NCBI RefSeq assembly: GCF_013375555.1
Contig: NZ_JABXWB010000005.1
Coordinates: forward strand, 1,638,001-1,702,000
Source of the DNA: Sphingobium sp. EM0848
GTDB taxonomy: Bacteria; Pseudomonadota; Alphaproteobacteria; Sphingomonadales; Sphingomonadaceae
Reading direction: 5' to 3'
Length of the DNA: 64,000 nucleotides
Below are positions 9,130-17,753 of the stretch, piece after piece. Under the pieces are notes generated by a model. The model made no database searches. It was given only the letters and a program-made list of their open reading frames with translations, and had not been told where the DNA came from. Made by a program: the position numbers and the translations under genes. The stretch's first letter is position 1; each line of letters begins with the position of its first letter.

Positions 9130-9755
9130 CCCGCTCCACCTTCGACATCGCCGCCTTCGAGGATCTGGTCCATGCCCGCCGGGACGTACGGCATTTCAGA
9201 ACCGATCCACTGAATGAAGCAGAGGTGGAGCAACTGCTGGCTCTCGCCCACAGCGCGCCTTCGGTCGGGCTGTCGCAACCCTGGCGTTTCGTGCGGATCG
9301 TCACGCCTGCATTGCGTGAAAGGCTCGCGGCTCACGTCGATGATCAGGTCGCAAAGGCGGGCAAGATCTATGACGGCAACGAAGACAAGCTCTATCGCAG
9401 CCTGAAACTGCACGGCCTGCGCGAAGCGCCGGTGCTGTTCGCCGTCTATTGCGACGAAGGCACCGAAACCGGCCATCGTCTGGGCGCGATGACCATGCCT
9501 GAAGCTCGCCGGTACAGCTGCGTGATGGCGATCCACACCCTCTGGCTCGCCGCGCGTATCCACGGCATCGGCCTTGGTTGGGTATCGATCATCGACCCGG
9601 CGACCGTCGATGCCATGCTGGAAATTCCCGAAAACTGGCGCTGCCTTGGTCTGTTGTGCCTTGGCTATCCGGTCAGCGAGGAAGCGACGCCCGAACTGGA
9701 ACGGCGCGGCTGGGAGCGGCGGACCGACTGGCACTCCACCATCGTGACGCGCTGA
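9126..9755 (+). CDS. bluB: 5,6-dimethylbenzimidazole synthase BluB (non-standard start)
   Basis: BluB is an oxygen-dependent flavodestructase that cuts reduced FMN to make DMB, the lower ligand of B12. The nitroreductase-like sequence includes RRDVRHF near the N-terminus, SAPSVGLSQPWRFV, and GLGWVSI near the C-terminus. No ATG, GTG or TTG lies in frame before GTG 9225, which would delete RRDVRHF. The best start is CTG 9126, which overlaps the cobO stop as CTGA and follows AGGA (9114-9117) by 8 bases; ATT 9123 is the alternative. From CTG the protein has 209 residues, a normal BluB length. Identity is sure, the exact start is not. Confidence 0.88.
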   Translation: MTRSTFDIAAFEDLVHARRDVRHFRTDPLNEAEVEQLLALAHSAPSVGLSQPWRFVRIVTPALRERLAAHVDDQVAKAGKIYDGNEDKLYRSLKLHGLREAPVLFAVYCDEGTETGHRLGAMTMPEARRYSCVMAIHTLWLAARIHGIGLGWVSIIDPATVDAMLEIPENWRCLGLLCLGYPVSEEATPELERRGWERRTDWHSTIVTR

Positions 9756-9834
9756 AGCTTCGCCCCCTTTCCTTTCCCACTCTCTGCGCGTATGAAGCTG
9801 CCCTGGAACGGGTCTGTGCCCGCTCCATTCGATC

Positions 9835-10039
9835 GCGTCGGTGCCCTGCAAGGGGCTTGAATGGGAATGCGGTGCGGGAGGGAGACTCCCAAATCCGCGG
9901 CTGTCCCTGCAACTGTGAGCGGCGAGCAAGGCAAGGACCGACCGCCCCCTTTTCAAGCGGGGAAGGTCAGCCACTGGAGCGATCCGGGAAGGCCCCCTGC
10001 CCATGCTATGACCCGCAAGCCAGGAGACCTGCCGTACGC
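9835..10039 (+). promoter_or_regulatory. Cobalamin riboswitch 2 (aptamer)
   Basis: Conserved blocks appear in order: GGGGCTTGAATGGGAATGCGG, then CGGCTGTCCCTGCAACTGTG, AGCCACTGG, GGGAAGGCC and GACCCGCAAGCCAGGAGACC. The ends can pair as P1: GCGTCGG at 9835-9841 with CCGTACGC at 10032-10039. It heads the cobG operon, 121 bases before the cobG start. The class represses downstream genes when cobalamin binds. Confidence 0.95.
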
Positions 10040-10043
10040 AAAG

Positions 10044-10099
10044 GTCGCTCTTGCCATGGTCCAGGGGATGGTCACGGCTCGGTTCTCCGCACGAGCGAC
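10044..10099 (+). promoter_or_regulatory. Post-aptamer stem element of riboswitch 2
   Basis: GTCGCTC (10044-10050) pairs with GAGCGAC (10093-10099) across exactly the same 42-base spacing as the copy after riboswitch 1. The inner CGG-TTCT-CCG hairpin matches CGG-TACT-CCG there. It ends 61 bases before the cobG start codon and is most simply read as part of the expression platform. Confidence 0.55.
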
Positions 10100-10160
10100 G
10101 GTTTAAGCGGCTGGAAGGGCAATCTTCCAGTCGTCGTTGCGACGTGGGAGGTGAAGTCCA

Positions 10161-11282
10161 GTGCGAGACGCGCAGAGCGCCGACGCTGCCATTCGCGGCT
10201 GGTGCCCCACGGCATGGCGCCCGATGGCTGCGGGCGACGGGCTGTTGGTCCGCGTCCGTCCGTCGTTTGGACGGTTGAGCATTGCCCAGACGCTGGGCCT
10301 CAGCAAAGCCGCTCACCGCTACGGCAATGGCCTTGTCGATCTCACCAATCGCGCCGCGCTCCAGATCCGGGGCGTGACCGAGCAAAGCCACCGTCCTCTC
10401 CTCGAACGGCTGGTTGCCCTCGGTCTCACAGATCCCGACCCGGCGCGCGAAAGCCGCCGGAATTTCCTGCTGAACCCGGACTGGTCGACTGGCGATGATA
10501 CGGAAAGCATCGCGCAAAACCTCCTCGGCCGCATCGATGATCTCCCCGATCTTCCTCCCAAGATCGGCATTGCCATTGACATCGGCCCAGCCCCCGCCCT
10601 CACCCACGTCCCCGCCGATTTCCGTTTCGAGCGCAGCGAAACCGGCGCCCTCCTGCTCCGTGCGGAGGGACGCACATTCGGCACGCCGACCAGTATCGAA
10701 ACAGCGGCGCAGGACCTGACAGCGCTCGCCCGCTGGTTCCTCGATACGGGTGGCGCCAGCTCTGGTCGGATCGCGCGGCACAAGGCCCCGTTGCCGTTGG
10801 CCCCGACAATTGCGCCCGCCCATCCCCGCACCTTGCAACAGCTTCTGGCGCAAGCCCCAGGCCCCTTTCACGGCCTTCCTTTCGGTCAGATCGATGCGGA
10901 CGGCCTTGCCGCCCTGGCCGAATCGCCAGGCGTCATAGGCCTTCGCCTCACTCCGTGGCGTGGCCTGATCCTCGAAGGAGGCACGATCAGTCCTGTTCCT
11001 ACAGAACCGCCGCTCCTGATCGACGCCTGCCCCGGCGCGCCCGCATGTCCACAGGCAAGCGTCGCCACTCGCGACCTCGCCACCCGCCTCGCCCCTTTCG
11101 TCAGCGGGTCTCTCCATATTGCCGGCTGTGCCAAGGGCTGCGCACGCCCAAGGCACGCCGACATCGTCCTGACAGGTCGCCAAGGCCGTTTCGACCTCGC
11201 CCGCAAGGCCCGCGCCGGATCGCCCCCGGAACGAACGGGCCTTACCCCCGTCCAGATTCTCGCTCTCTTCGGAAGCCCATAA
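10161..11282 (+). CDS. cobG: Precorrin-3B synthase CobG
   Basis: CobG is the oxygen-dependent monooxygenase that converts precorrin-3A to precorrin-3B, the step that marks the aerobic pathway. The 373-residue protein is related to sulfite/nitrite reductases: a ferredoxin-like half domain contains DLTNRAALQIRG, and an Fe-S/sirohaem-type domain carries CPGAPACPQA and then GCAKGCARP, supplying the cluster cysteines. The start is GTG 10161, behind GGAGGTGA. It is first in the operon after riboswitch 2, and the stop overlaps cobH as TAATG. It is shorter than some described CobG proteins (about 450 residues) but has the key cysteines. Confidence 0.92.
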   Translation: MRDAQSADAAIRGWCPTAWRPMAAGDGLLVRVRPSFGRLSIAQTLGLSKAAHRYGNGLVDLTNRAALQIRGVTEQSHRPLLERLVALGLTDPDPARESRRNFLLNPDWSTGDDTESIAQNLLGRIDDLPDLPPKIGIAIDIGPAPALTHVPADFRFERSETGALLLRAEGRTFGTPTSIETAAQDLTALARWFLDTGGASSGRIARHKAPLPLAPTIAPAHPRTLQQLLAQAPGPFHGLPFGQIDADGLAALAESPGVIGLRLTPWRGLILEGGTISPVPTEPPLLIDACPGAPACPQASVATRDLATRLAPFVSGSLHIAGCAKGCARPRHADIVLTGRQGRFDLARKARAGSPPERTGLTPVQILALFGSP

Positions 11283-11911
11283 TGCCCTATATCTACGAAA
11301 CCGACGGCGCCGCCATCTACCGGGAATCCTTCCGCACCATCCGTGCCGAAGCCGATCTCGACCGTTTCTCGCTGGCAGAGGAGCGCATCGCCGTCCGCAT
11401 GATCCACGCGGCGGGGCTGGTCGGTCTTGCGCCGTACATCCGCTTCTCCCCAACCTTCGCCCTGGCCGCTATCGCCGCGCTGGAGGCTGGCGCCCCGATC
11501 CTCTGCGACGCGCGCATGGTGTCCGAGGGGATCACCCGCAAGCGCCTGCCCGCCAACAACCCGATCCTCTGCACATTGAACGATGCGCTGGTTCCCGAAC
11601 TGGCCGAACGCATGTCCAACACCCGCTCAGCCGCCGCGCTCGAACTCTGGCGCCCGCATCTGGATGGCGCGCTAGTCGCCATCGGCAACGCGCCTACGGC
11701 TCTTTTCCACCTGCTCAACATGCTGGACGATCCGGCCTGCCCCCGTCCGGCCGCGGTCATCGGCTGCCCCGTGGGCTTTGTCGGCGCAGCGGAATCGAAA
11801 CAGGCCCTTTGGGAAAGCCAGCCGGTCCCCTGCTGCATCGTGGAGGGGCGCCCGGGCGGCAGCGCCATCACGGTCGCTGCCGTCAACGCCATAGCGAGCC
11901 CCGCAGAATGA
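11282..11911 (+). CDS. cobH: Precorrin-8X methylmutase CobH
   Basis: CobH moves the C-11 methyl group to C-12, turning precorrin-8X into hydrogenobyrinic acid. The 209-residue protein begins MPYIYETDGAAIYRESFRTI and keeps the histidine expected in the active site (H42, in RMIHAAG), with the family pattern IGNAPTALFHLL and GCPVGFVGA later. Length fits the CobH/CbiC family. The start ATG overlaps the cobG stop by one base and the stop overlaps cobI as ATGA, so the genes are probably translationally coupled. Confidence 0.96.
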   Translation: MPYIYETDGAAIYRESFRTIRAEADLDRFSLAEERIAVRMIHAAGLVGLAPYIRFSPTFALAAIAALEAGAPILCDARMVSEGITRKRLPANNPILCTLNDALVPELAERMSNTRSAAALELWRPHLDGALVAIGNAPTALFHLLNMLDDPACPRPAAVIGCPVGFVGAAESKQALWESQPVPCCIVEGRPGGSAITVAAVNAIASPAE

Positions 11912-12627
11912 CCAAAGGCACCATTCATGGCGTAGGCCTCGGCCCCGGCGCGCAGGATCTGATGAGCGTTCGCGCCGACCGCCTGATCCGCAACGCCCGC
12001 CACATCGCCTATTTCCGCAAAAGGGGAAAATCCGGCCAGGCTCGCCGGATCGTGGAGGGCATGATACACCCGGACGCCGTCGAATTTCCGATGGAATATC
12101 CGGTGACGACCGAAATTCCGTTGTCCGACCCGCGCTATAATGAACTCCTGTCCGCCTTCTATGCCGATTGCACGGGCCATCTCGACGATCTGTGCGCCAG
12201 CGGTGAGGATGTGGTGGTGCTGTGCGAAGGTGACCCCTTTTTCTACGGCAGCTTCATGCACCTGCACAGTCGTCTCACCGCGCCGGTCAGGATCGTCCCC
12301 GGCATAACCGGCATGTCCGGCGCCTGGACCGCCAGCGGCACGCCCATCAGTTGGGGCGACGATGTGCTGACGGTGCTGATGGCGACCCTGCCCGAAGAGG
12401 AGCTGGCCCGCCGCATCCAGGACACCAATGCGCTGGTCGTCATGAAGATTGGTCGCAACCTTCCGAAGCTGCGTCGCGCGGTCGCCGCTGCTGGCAAGCA
12501 GGACTGCGCCTGGCTGGTCGAATATGCGACCATGGCGGACCAGCGGATCACCCCGCTTGCAGAGGCGGAGGCCGTCGCCGCCTATTTCTCGATCCTGCTC
12601 ATCCACGGTCAGGGCCGCCGCCCATGA
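11908..12627 (+). CDS. cobI: Precorrin-2 C20-methyltransferase CobI
   Basis: This 239-residue SAM-dependent methyltransferase makes precorrin-3A from precorrin-2. The tetrapyrrole methylase fold shows GVGLGPGAQDLMSVRADRLI at the N-terminus, GDPFFYGSF in the middle and PGITGMSG thereafter. The RKRGKSGQARRI segment near residue 35 is typical of CobI/CbiL rather than other methylases. ATG 11908 is chosen for the ATGA overlap with cobH and because the family begins just before the glycine motif. It overlaps cobJ as ATGA. Confidence 0.95.
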   Translation: MTKGTIHGVGLGPGAQDLMSVRADRLIRNARHIAYFRKRGKSGQARRIVEGMIHPDAVEFPMEYPVTTEIPLSDPRYNELLSAFYADCTGHLDDLCASGEDVVVLCEGDPFFYGSFMHLHSRLTAPVRIVPGITGMSGAWTASGTPISWGDDVLTVLMATLPEEELARRIQDTNALVVMKIGRNLPKLRRAVAAAGKQDCAWLVEYATMADQRITPLAEAEAVAAYFSILLIHGQGRRP

Positions 12628-13373
12628 CCGGCTGGATCGCAGTCGCAGGCCTTGGCCCCGGCGCGCAAGCGCTGATCACCCCGGAAGTGTCGGAAGCTCT
12701 CACCGTCGCCACCGACGTCATCGGCTATATCCCCTATGTCGCCCGCGTGGCGGAACGTCCGGGCCTAACCCTCCACGCTTCCGACAATCGTGTCGAACTG
12801 GACCGGGCGACCCATGCCCTGAAGCTGGCTGCAGAGGGCCGGAAGGTCGTGATCGTTTCCTCCGGCGACCCCGGCGTCTTCGCCATGGCGTCAGCCCTGT
12901 TCGAAGCGCTGGAAGCTGGCCCCTCAGACTGGCGCGCCCTCGATATCCGTGTCCTTCCCGGCATCACCGCCATGCTTGCCGCCGCCGCGAAGGCTGGCGC
13001 ACCGCTTGGCCATGATTTCTGCGCCATCAACCTGTCGGACAATCTCAAACCCTGGGCACTCATCGAACGCCGTCTGCGCCTTGCCGCGCAGGCCGACTTC
13101 GCCATGGCCTTCTACAATCCGCGATCCAAGTCCCGCCCGGATGGTTTCACCCGCACCCTGGAAATCCTGCGAGAGGAATGCGGCGACGACCGCCTGATCC
13201 TTTTCGCCCGCGCCGTATCCACGCCGGAGGAAAGCCTGTGCATCGTCCCGCTCGGCCAGGCCACGCCGGACATGGCCGACATGCGTACCATGGTCATCCT
13301 CGGCTCCAGCCGCACCTGCCTGATCGAGCGCCCCGGCAGCCCGATCCTCTACACCCCGCGCTCTGCCGAATGA
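12624..13373 (+). CDS. cobJ: Precorrin-3B C17-methyltransferase CobJ
   Basis: CobJ methylates C-17 and contracts the ring to give precorrin-4. The 249-residue protein carries GLGPGAQALITPEV at residues 9-22, then SSGDPGVFAMAS and AFYNPRSKSRPD, all typical for CobJ/CbiH. The start ATG overlaps cobI as ATGA. Unlike the other genes here, its 3' end overlaps the opposite-strand cobK by 25 bases, and the next gene on the same strand (cobL) begins only 723 bases later. Confidence 0.95.
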   Translation: MTGWIAVAGLGPGAQALITPEVSEALTVATDVIGYIPYVARVAERPGLTLHASDNRVELDRATHALKLAAEGRKVVIVSSGDPGVFAMASALFEALEAGPSDWRALDIRVLPGITAMLAAAAKAGAPLGHDFCAINLSDNLKPWALIERRLRLAAQADFAMAFYNPRSKSRPDGFTRTLEILREECGDDRLILFARAVSTPEESLCIVPLGQATPDMADMRTMVILGSSRTCLIERPGSPILYTPRSAE

Positions 13374-14137
13374 CCCAGCCACTCCAGCACGCCCGCAATG
13401 TCATGCGTAACCTGCGCGGCGGGACAGGGCGGTCTGTCGATCATCAGTATCGGCAACCCCAGCTTCCGGGCGGCGATCAGCTTCGCCTCCGCGCCGCTGC
13501 CGCCCGCATTTTTCGATACGACCAATTCGATCCGGTGCGCCTGCATCAGGGCCATGTCTCCCTCCACCGTGAACGGCCCGCGGTCCACCACCAGATGATG
13601 TTGGGGCAGCCCCGGCGCTTCATCCGGCACATCTACGAAGCGCAACAGATAATGATGCTGCGGCTGGGCGGCGAAGGCATCGACATGCATCCGTCCCAGC
13701 GCCAGCATCACGCGCCGGGCATGCCCTTCCAGCGCTCCCACGGCTCCTGCAATATCCGGCACATGGGTCCAGCTATCCCCACTGGCCTCGACCCAGCCGG
13801 GCCGCGTCAGCATGATATGCGCGACCCCTGCCTCCCGCGCTGCCGCAACGGCATGTCGGCTCATCGTCGCAGCAAAGGGATGGGTCGCGTCCACCAGATG
13901 GGTCACGCCCTCTCTCCGCAGATAATCGACAAGGCCGCCAATCCCTCCAAAGCCGCCAACGCGCACCGGCACAGGCTGGGCGCGCGGCTTTTCCGTGCGC
14001 CCGGCATAGCTCAACACAGCACGCTTGCTCCCTTCGGCCAGCGCTCTGGCCAGCGCGCTCGCCTCCGTGGTCCCGCCCAGAATGAGGATATGGGAAATGT
14101 CGAAAACTCCTGATCCCTGGCTGACGATCATCGGCAT
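13349..14137 (-). CDS. cobK: Precorrin-6A reductase CobK, antisense within the cob operon
   Basis: CobK reduces precorrin-6A to precorrin-6B with NADPH. The 262-residue protein has the N-terminal ILILGGTTEASALARAL, then VDATHPFAATMSRHA and the late ELVVSKNAGGSGAEAK motif, all diagnostic of CobK/CbiJ. It lies on the minus strand, filling the gap between cobJ and cobL, and overlaps both: 25 bases at its 3' end and 41 bases at its 5' end. The start may be ATG 14137 or ATG 14131; both lie inside cobL. It needs its own promoter inside cobL, which I could not identify. Confidence 0.94.
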   Translation of the reverse strand: MPMIVSQGSGVFDISHILILGGTTEASALARALAEGSKRAVLSYAGRTEKPRAQPVPVRVGGFGGIGGLVDYLRREGVTHLVDATHPFAATMSRHAVAAAREAGVAHIMLTRPGWVEASGDSWTHVPDIAGAVGALEGHARRVMLALGRMHVDAFAAQPQHHYLLRFVDVPDEAPGLPQHHLVVDRGPFTVEGDMALMQAHRIELVVSKNAGGSGAEAKLIAARKLGLPILMIDRPPCPAAQVTHDIAGVLEWLGHSAERGV

Positions 14138-15302
14138 CGGGGAGGACGGCCCCGATGGCCTGTCCCGCGCCGCCCGTCAGGCGCTGGCGGCGGCAACGTT
14201 CGTTACCGGAGCGCCGCGCCACCTGTCGCTGCTGCCAGCCCTTAAGGCGGAATGCCACCCATGGCCAGTCCCGTTCGAGGACGGCATTCCCCTCCTCCTC
14301 GCCCGTCGTGGCCAACCCACGGTCATGCTGGCCTCAGGCGATCCGTTCTGGTTTGGCGGGGGCGCCAGCATCTCCCGTTTACTCGCGCTGGAAGAGTGGG
14401 TCGCCCATCCTGCCCCCTCTACCTTCGCCCTCACCGCCGCGCGCCTTGGCTGGCCGTTACAGGAGGTGGAATGCCACGGCCTCCACGCCGCCCCGCTCAC
14501 CCGCCTGCGTCCCGGCCTCATCCCCGGCCGCCGCGCTATCATCCTGCTGCGCGATGGTGCTGCGGTCAGCGCGCTCGCCACTTATCTGGCGCAAAATGGC
14601 TTCGGTGCGTCTTCGATCCATGTGTTGGAAGCGCTTGGCGGCCCGCGGGAACGCATCCGCACGACCACCGCTGAAAGGTTCGACTTTGCGGACATCGCCC
14701 ATCCCGTTGCCGTCGCCCTATCCGTGGCGGGCAATGGCAGAACGCTTCCCCGAGCCAGCGGCATAGCCGACGGCTGGTTCGATCATGACGGCCAGATCAC
14801 CAAGCGCCCCGCGCGTGCCCTGACCCTCTCCGCGCTCGCCCCGCGTCCCGGTGAGGCGCTGTGGGACATCGGCGCTGGTTCGGGTTCCATCGCCATCGAA
14901 TGGCTCCTTGCTCATCCCGCAACGCAGGCAACGGCCTTCGAAGCCGACCCGGTCCGCGCCGCCCGCGCCCGCAGCAATGCTGCAGCGCTTGGTGCCGATC
15001 GTCTGACCGTAATCGAAGGCAAGGCCCCCGACATCCTCCGCGACCGTACCCGCCCAAACGCCATTTTCATTGGCGGAGGACTCTGTGAAGCACTGCTCGA
15101 AACGCTGTTCGTGCTTCCCGGCGGCCCGACCCGGCTGGTGGCGAATGCGGTCACGCTGGAATCGGAAGCTCTCCTCAATCAATGGCACGCCCGCAAAGGA
15201 GGCGACCTCCTCCGCATCGAACTGGCGCAGGCAGTCCCGCTCGGCAGCCGCCATGGCTGGCGTTCTGCCTATCCGCTGGTGCAGTGGAACATCACCCTAT
15301 GA
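14097..15302 (+). CDS. cobL: Precorrin-6Y C5,15-methyltransferase (decarboxylating) CobL
   Basis: This 401-residue enzyme methylates C-5 and C-15 and removes the acetate side-chain carboxyl, giving precorrin-8X. It is a fusion of two methyltransferases. The N-terminal CbiE-like half has IGIGEDGPDGLSRAARQAL. The C-terminal CbiT-like half has the SAM site WDIGAGSGSIAIEW near residue 260. ATG 14097 is preferred to an upstream start at 14025 because it directly precedes the conserved IGIGEDG. Its 5' end overlaps divergent cobK, and its stop overlaps cobE as ATGA. Confidence 0.95.
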   Translation: MSKTPDPWLTIIGIGEDGPDGLSRAARQALAAATFVTGAPRHLSLLPALKAECHPWPVPFEDGIPLLLARRGQPTVMLASGDPFWFGGGASISRLLALEEWVAHPAPSTFALTAARLGWPLQEVECHGLHAAPLTRLRPGLIPGRRAIILLRDGAAVSALATYLAQNGFGASSIHVLEALGGPRERIRTTTAERFDFADIAHPVAVALSVAGNGRTLPRASGIADGWFDHDGQITKRPARALTLSALAPRPGEALWDIGAGSGSIAIEWLLAHPATQATAFEADPVRAARARSNAAALGADRLTVIEGKAPDILRDRTRPNAIFIGGGLCEALLETLFVLPGGPTRLVANAVTLESEALLNQWHARKGGDLLRIELAQAVPLGSRHGWRSAYPLVQWNITL

Positions 15303-15664
15303 TCGTCGCCGGTTTCGGTTTTCGGAAAAGCGCCACGCTTGCCTCGCTTCGATCCGCACTGGAAAGGGCGACCCAGGGAAACTTCGCCCCGGCGGCTTTG
15401 GCAACGCTCGACCATAAGGCACCCCAACTCGACCCGCTGGCCCAGCAGCTTCGCCTCCCACTCATCGCCATCCCATCCGACCGGCTCACAGGCCAGACCA
15501 CGCTCACCTGTTCACCCGTCAGCCTCGCTGCCCACCACACGGGTAGCGTCGCCGAAGCCGCTGCCCTCGCCGCAGCAGGCTACCATGCTCGCCTGCTCGC
15601 GCCCCGCGCTGTCTCGCAGGACCGCCTCGCCACCTGCGCCCTTGCCGAAGGAAACCCCATATGA
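15299..15664 (+). CDS. cobE: Cobalamin biosynthesis protein CobE (CbiG C-terminal-like)
   Basis: This 121-residue protein matches the CobE/CbiG-C family: it opens [20 protein letters not shown] and shows [12 protein letters not shown], corresponding to the family's late helix. CobE is required for B12 production in some aerobic producers, but its reaction is not firmly defined; the related part of CbiG acts in the anaerobic pathway. It overlaps cobL and cobM, each as ATGA, and the start is placed by the first overlap. Function rests on family and position. Confidence 0.88.
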   Translation: MIVAGFGFRKSATLASLRSALERATQGNFAPAALATLDHKAPQLDPLAQQLRLPLIAIPSDRLTGQTTLTCSPVSLAAHHTGSVAEAAALAAAGYHARLLAPRAVSQDRLATCALAEGNPI

Positions 15665-16443
15665 CCGTTCATTTCATCGGCGCAGGCCCCGGCGCACCCG
15701 ATCTCATCACCCTGCGCGGACGCGACCTGATCGCGAGCAGCCCGGTCTGCCTCTATGCCGGATCGCTGGTTCCCGCCGCCCTGCTCGATCATTGCCCGCC
15801 CGGCGCGTGGATCGTGAACACGGCCCCGCTCACCCTCGACGAGATCGTCGCCATCATCCGCGAAGCCCATGAAGCAGGTCATGACATAGCCCGCCTTCAT
15901 TCGGGCGACCTGTCGGTCTGGTCCGCCATGGGCGAACAAATCCGTCGCCTGAAGGCGTTCAATATCCCTTACAGCATCACCCCCGGCGTTCCCTCCTTCG
16001 CCGCCGCCGCCGCCGCGTTGGAGGTGGAACTCACCTTGCCTGAACTCGGCCAGTCGCTCGTCCTCACCCGCACGCCAGGCCGCGCCAGCTCGATGCCGCC
16101 GGGCGAAAATCTTCCTGCCTTCGCCGCCACCGGCGCGACGCTTGCCATCCACCTGTCCATCCATAATCTGGCGAAGATCGTGGCGGATCTGATCCCCCAC
16201 TATGGCCCGGACTGCCCGGCGGCGGTGATCTGGCGCGCCAGTTGGCCCGACCAGCGCATCGTCCGCGCCACCCTAGCCACCATCGAGGAGGCCGCAGCCC
16301 ACGGCCCGGAGCGCACTGCCATCATCTTGGTCGGTCCCGTGCTCGACAACGGCGATTTCGCCGAAAGCAGCCTCTACGCCCCCGGCTATGACCGCCGCTT
16401 CCGTCCGTCCGGCACCGACTCGCAGTTCATCGGCAAGGAATGA
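15661..16443 (+). CDS. cobM: Precorrin-4 C11-methyltransferase CobM
   Basis: CobM adds a methyl group at C-11 of precorrin-4, giving precorrin-5. The 260-residue tetrapyrrole methylase has [18 protein letters not shown] at the N-terminus, [15 protein letters not shown] in the middle and [13 protein letters not shown] afterwards; the combination is characteristic of CobM/CbiF. It overlaps the preceding cobE and the following cobB as ATGA, so the start is well supported. Length is usual for the family. Confidence 0.96.
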   Translation: MTVHFIGAGPGAPDLITLRGRDLIASSPVCLYAGSLVPAALLDHCPPGAWIVNTAPLTLDEIVAIIREAHEAGHDIARLHSGDLSVWSAMGEQIRRLKAFNIPYSITPGVPSFAAAAAALEVELTLPELGQSLVLTRTPGRASSMPPGENLPAFAATGATLAIHLSIHNLAKIVADLIPHYGPDCPAAVIWRASWPDQRIVRATLATIEEAAAHGPERTAIILVGPVLDNGDFAESSLYAPGYDRRFRPSGTDSQFIGKE

Positions 16444-17753
16444 CTCCCGGCCTCCTCATCACCGCCCCCCGGTCCGGGTCGGGCAAGACCATCATGACGC
16501 TCGGCCTGCTGCGCGCATTCACGCTCAAGGGCCTGTGCGTACAGCCGTTCAAATCCGGCCCCGACTATATCGACCCCACCTTCCAGCAGGCGGCCAGCCG
16601 TCGCCCGTCCTTCAACCTTGATAGCTGGGCGATGCCATCCCCGATGATCGGCGCTCTTACCCGCCATGCCGGGGATGCTGACCTGATCGTTGCGGAAGGG
16701 GTGATGGGCCTGTTCGACGGCGCCCCGATGGCAGGGGAAAGCGGGAACGGCTCCAGCGCCGACATTGCTGCCGCCCTGAACTGGCCCGTCGTGCTGGTCA
16801 TGGACGTGTCCGGTCAGAGCCAGTCCGCCGCCGCCGTGGCGCATGGCTTCCGCAGCCTGCGCCCCGACATTGTGATGGCGGGCGTGATCCTGAACCGTGT
16901 CGCCAGCGAACGCCACGAAAGGCTGATCCGCGCCGCGATGGCTGAAGCTGACATCCCGGTCTTCGGCGCCATTCCCCGCAGCGAGGCGCTGAGTCTGCCC
17001 GAACGGCATCTCGGTCTCGTTCAGGCGACCGAACAGGCTGATCTGGACGCAACCATGGATCGCATAGCCGACATCATCGCAGCCCATCTGGACCTGTCGG
17101 CGATCCACGCCGCCGCCCGGCCCACGCTGCTGCAAACACAGAGCGCAAAATCCGGCGCGCCTCCCGGCCAACGCATCGCCATCGCGCGGGACGCCGCCTT
17201 TTCCTTCACCTACGCCCATCTTCTGTCGGACTGGCGGGCGGCAGGCGCGGAAATCCTTCCTTTCTCCCCGCTCGCGGACGAGGTTCCAGATACCACAGCC
17301 GACGCCATCTGGCTCCCCGGCGGCTATCCCGAACTTCACGCTGGCCGCATAGCGCAGGCGGGCCGCTTTCTCTCGGCCCTGCGCCGCCATGCCGAGACCC
17401 GCCCGATCCACGGCGAATGCGGCGGCTATATGGTGCTGGGAGAGGTACTGATCGACGCACAGGGCCACAGTCACGCCATGGCGGGCCTGCTGGGTCTCGT
17501 CACCAGCTTTGCGGAACGCCGTCTGCATCTGGGCTATCGCCGCGCCCGGCTGCTGGCCCCGATGGCTGGTTTTCCCGCTGGCGTGTCGCTCAACGGCCAT
17601 GAATTCCACTATTCCACCATCCTCGCCCAGCCGGACAGCCCGCTCGCAACCGTCACCGATGCCGAGGGCAAAGCCGTCTCCTCTACCGGATCGCATCGCG
17701 GCCCTGTCACGGGTAGCTTCTTCCACCTCATTGCCGAGGGCAGCGCAGCATGA
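16440..17753 (+). CDS. cobB: Hydrogenobyrinate/cobyrinate a,c-diamide synthase CobB
   Basis: CobB amidates the a and c acetate side chains using glutamine and ATP. The 437-residue protein has an N-terminal ATP-binding domain with [17 protein letters not shown] and [12 protein letters not shown], and a C-terminal triad-type glutamine amidotransferase domain whose nucleophile is the cysteine of [11 protein letters not shown] near residue 325. Length fits CobB/CbiA, not the longer CobQ. It overlaps cobM and cobF as ATGA. In the aerobic route its product is the substrate of CobN. Confidence 0.95.
   Translation: MTPGLLITAPRSGSGKTIMTLGLLRAFTLKGLCVQPFKSGPDYIDPTFQQAASRRPSFNLDSWAMPSPMIGALTRHAGDADLIVAEGVMGLFDGAPMAGESGNGSSADIAAALNWPVVLVMDVSGQSQSAAAVAHGFRSLRPDIVMAGVILNRVASERHERLIRAAMAEADIPVFGAIPRSEALSLPERHLGLVQATEQADLDATMDRIADIIAAHLDLSAIHAAARPTLLQTQSAKSGAPPGQRIAIARDAAFSFTYAHLLSDWRAAGAEILPFSPLADEVPDTTADAIWLPGGYPELHAGRIAQAGRFLSALRRHAETRPIHGECGGYMVLGEVLIDAQGHSHAMAGLLGLVTSFAERRLHLGYRRARLLAPMAGFPAGVSLNGHEFHYSTILAQPDSPLATVTDAEGKAVSSTGSHRGPVTGSFFHLIAEGSAA

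Noticed and set aside
10057..10107. Leader peptide inside the post-aptamer element (MVQGM... in riboswitch 2, similar from TTG in riboswitch 1)
   Set aside because: Differences between the two copies are not concentrated in third codon positions and no ribosome site precedes the start; RNA structure explains the likeness better.
13178..14113. 311-codon plus-strand frame between cobJ and cobL
   Set aside because: It is the mirror of cobK, shows high Arg/Pro/His content and no family likeness; cobK on the other strand has all diagnostic motifs.
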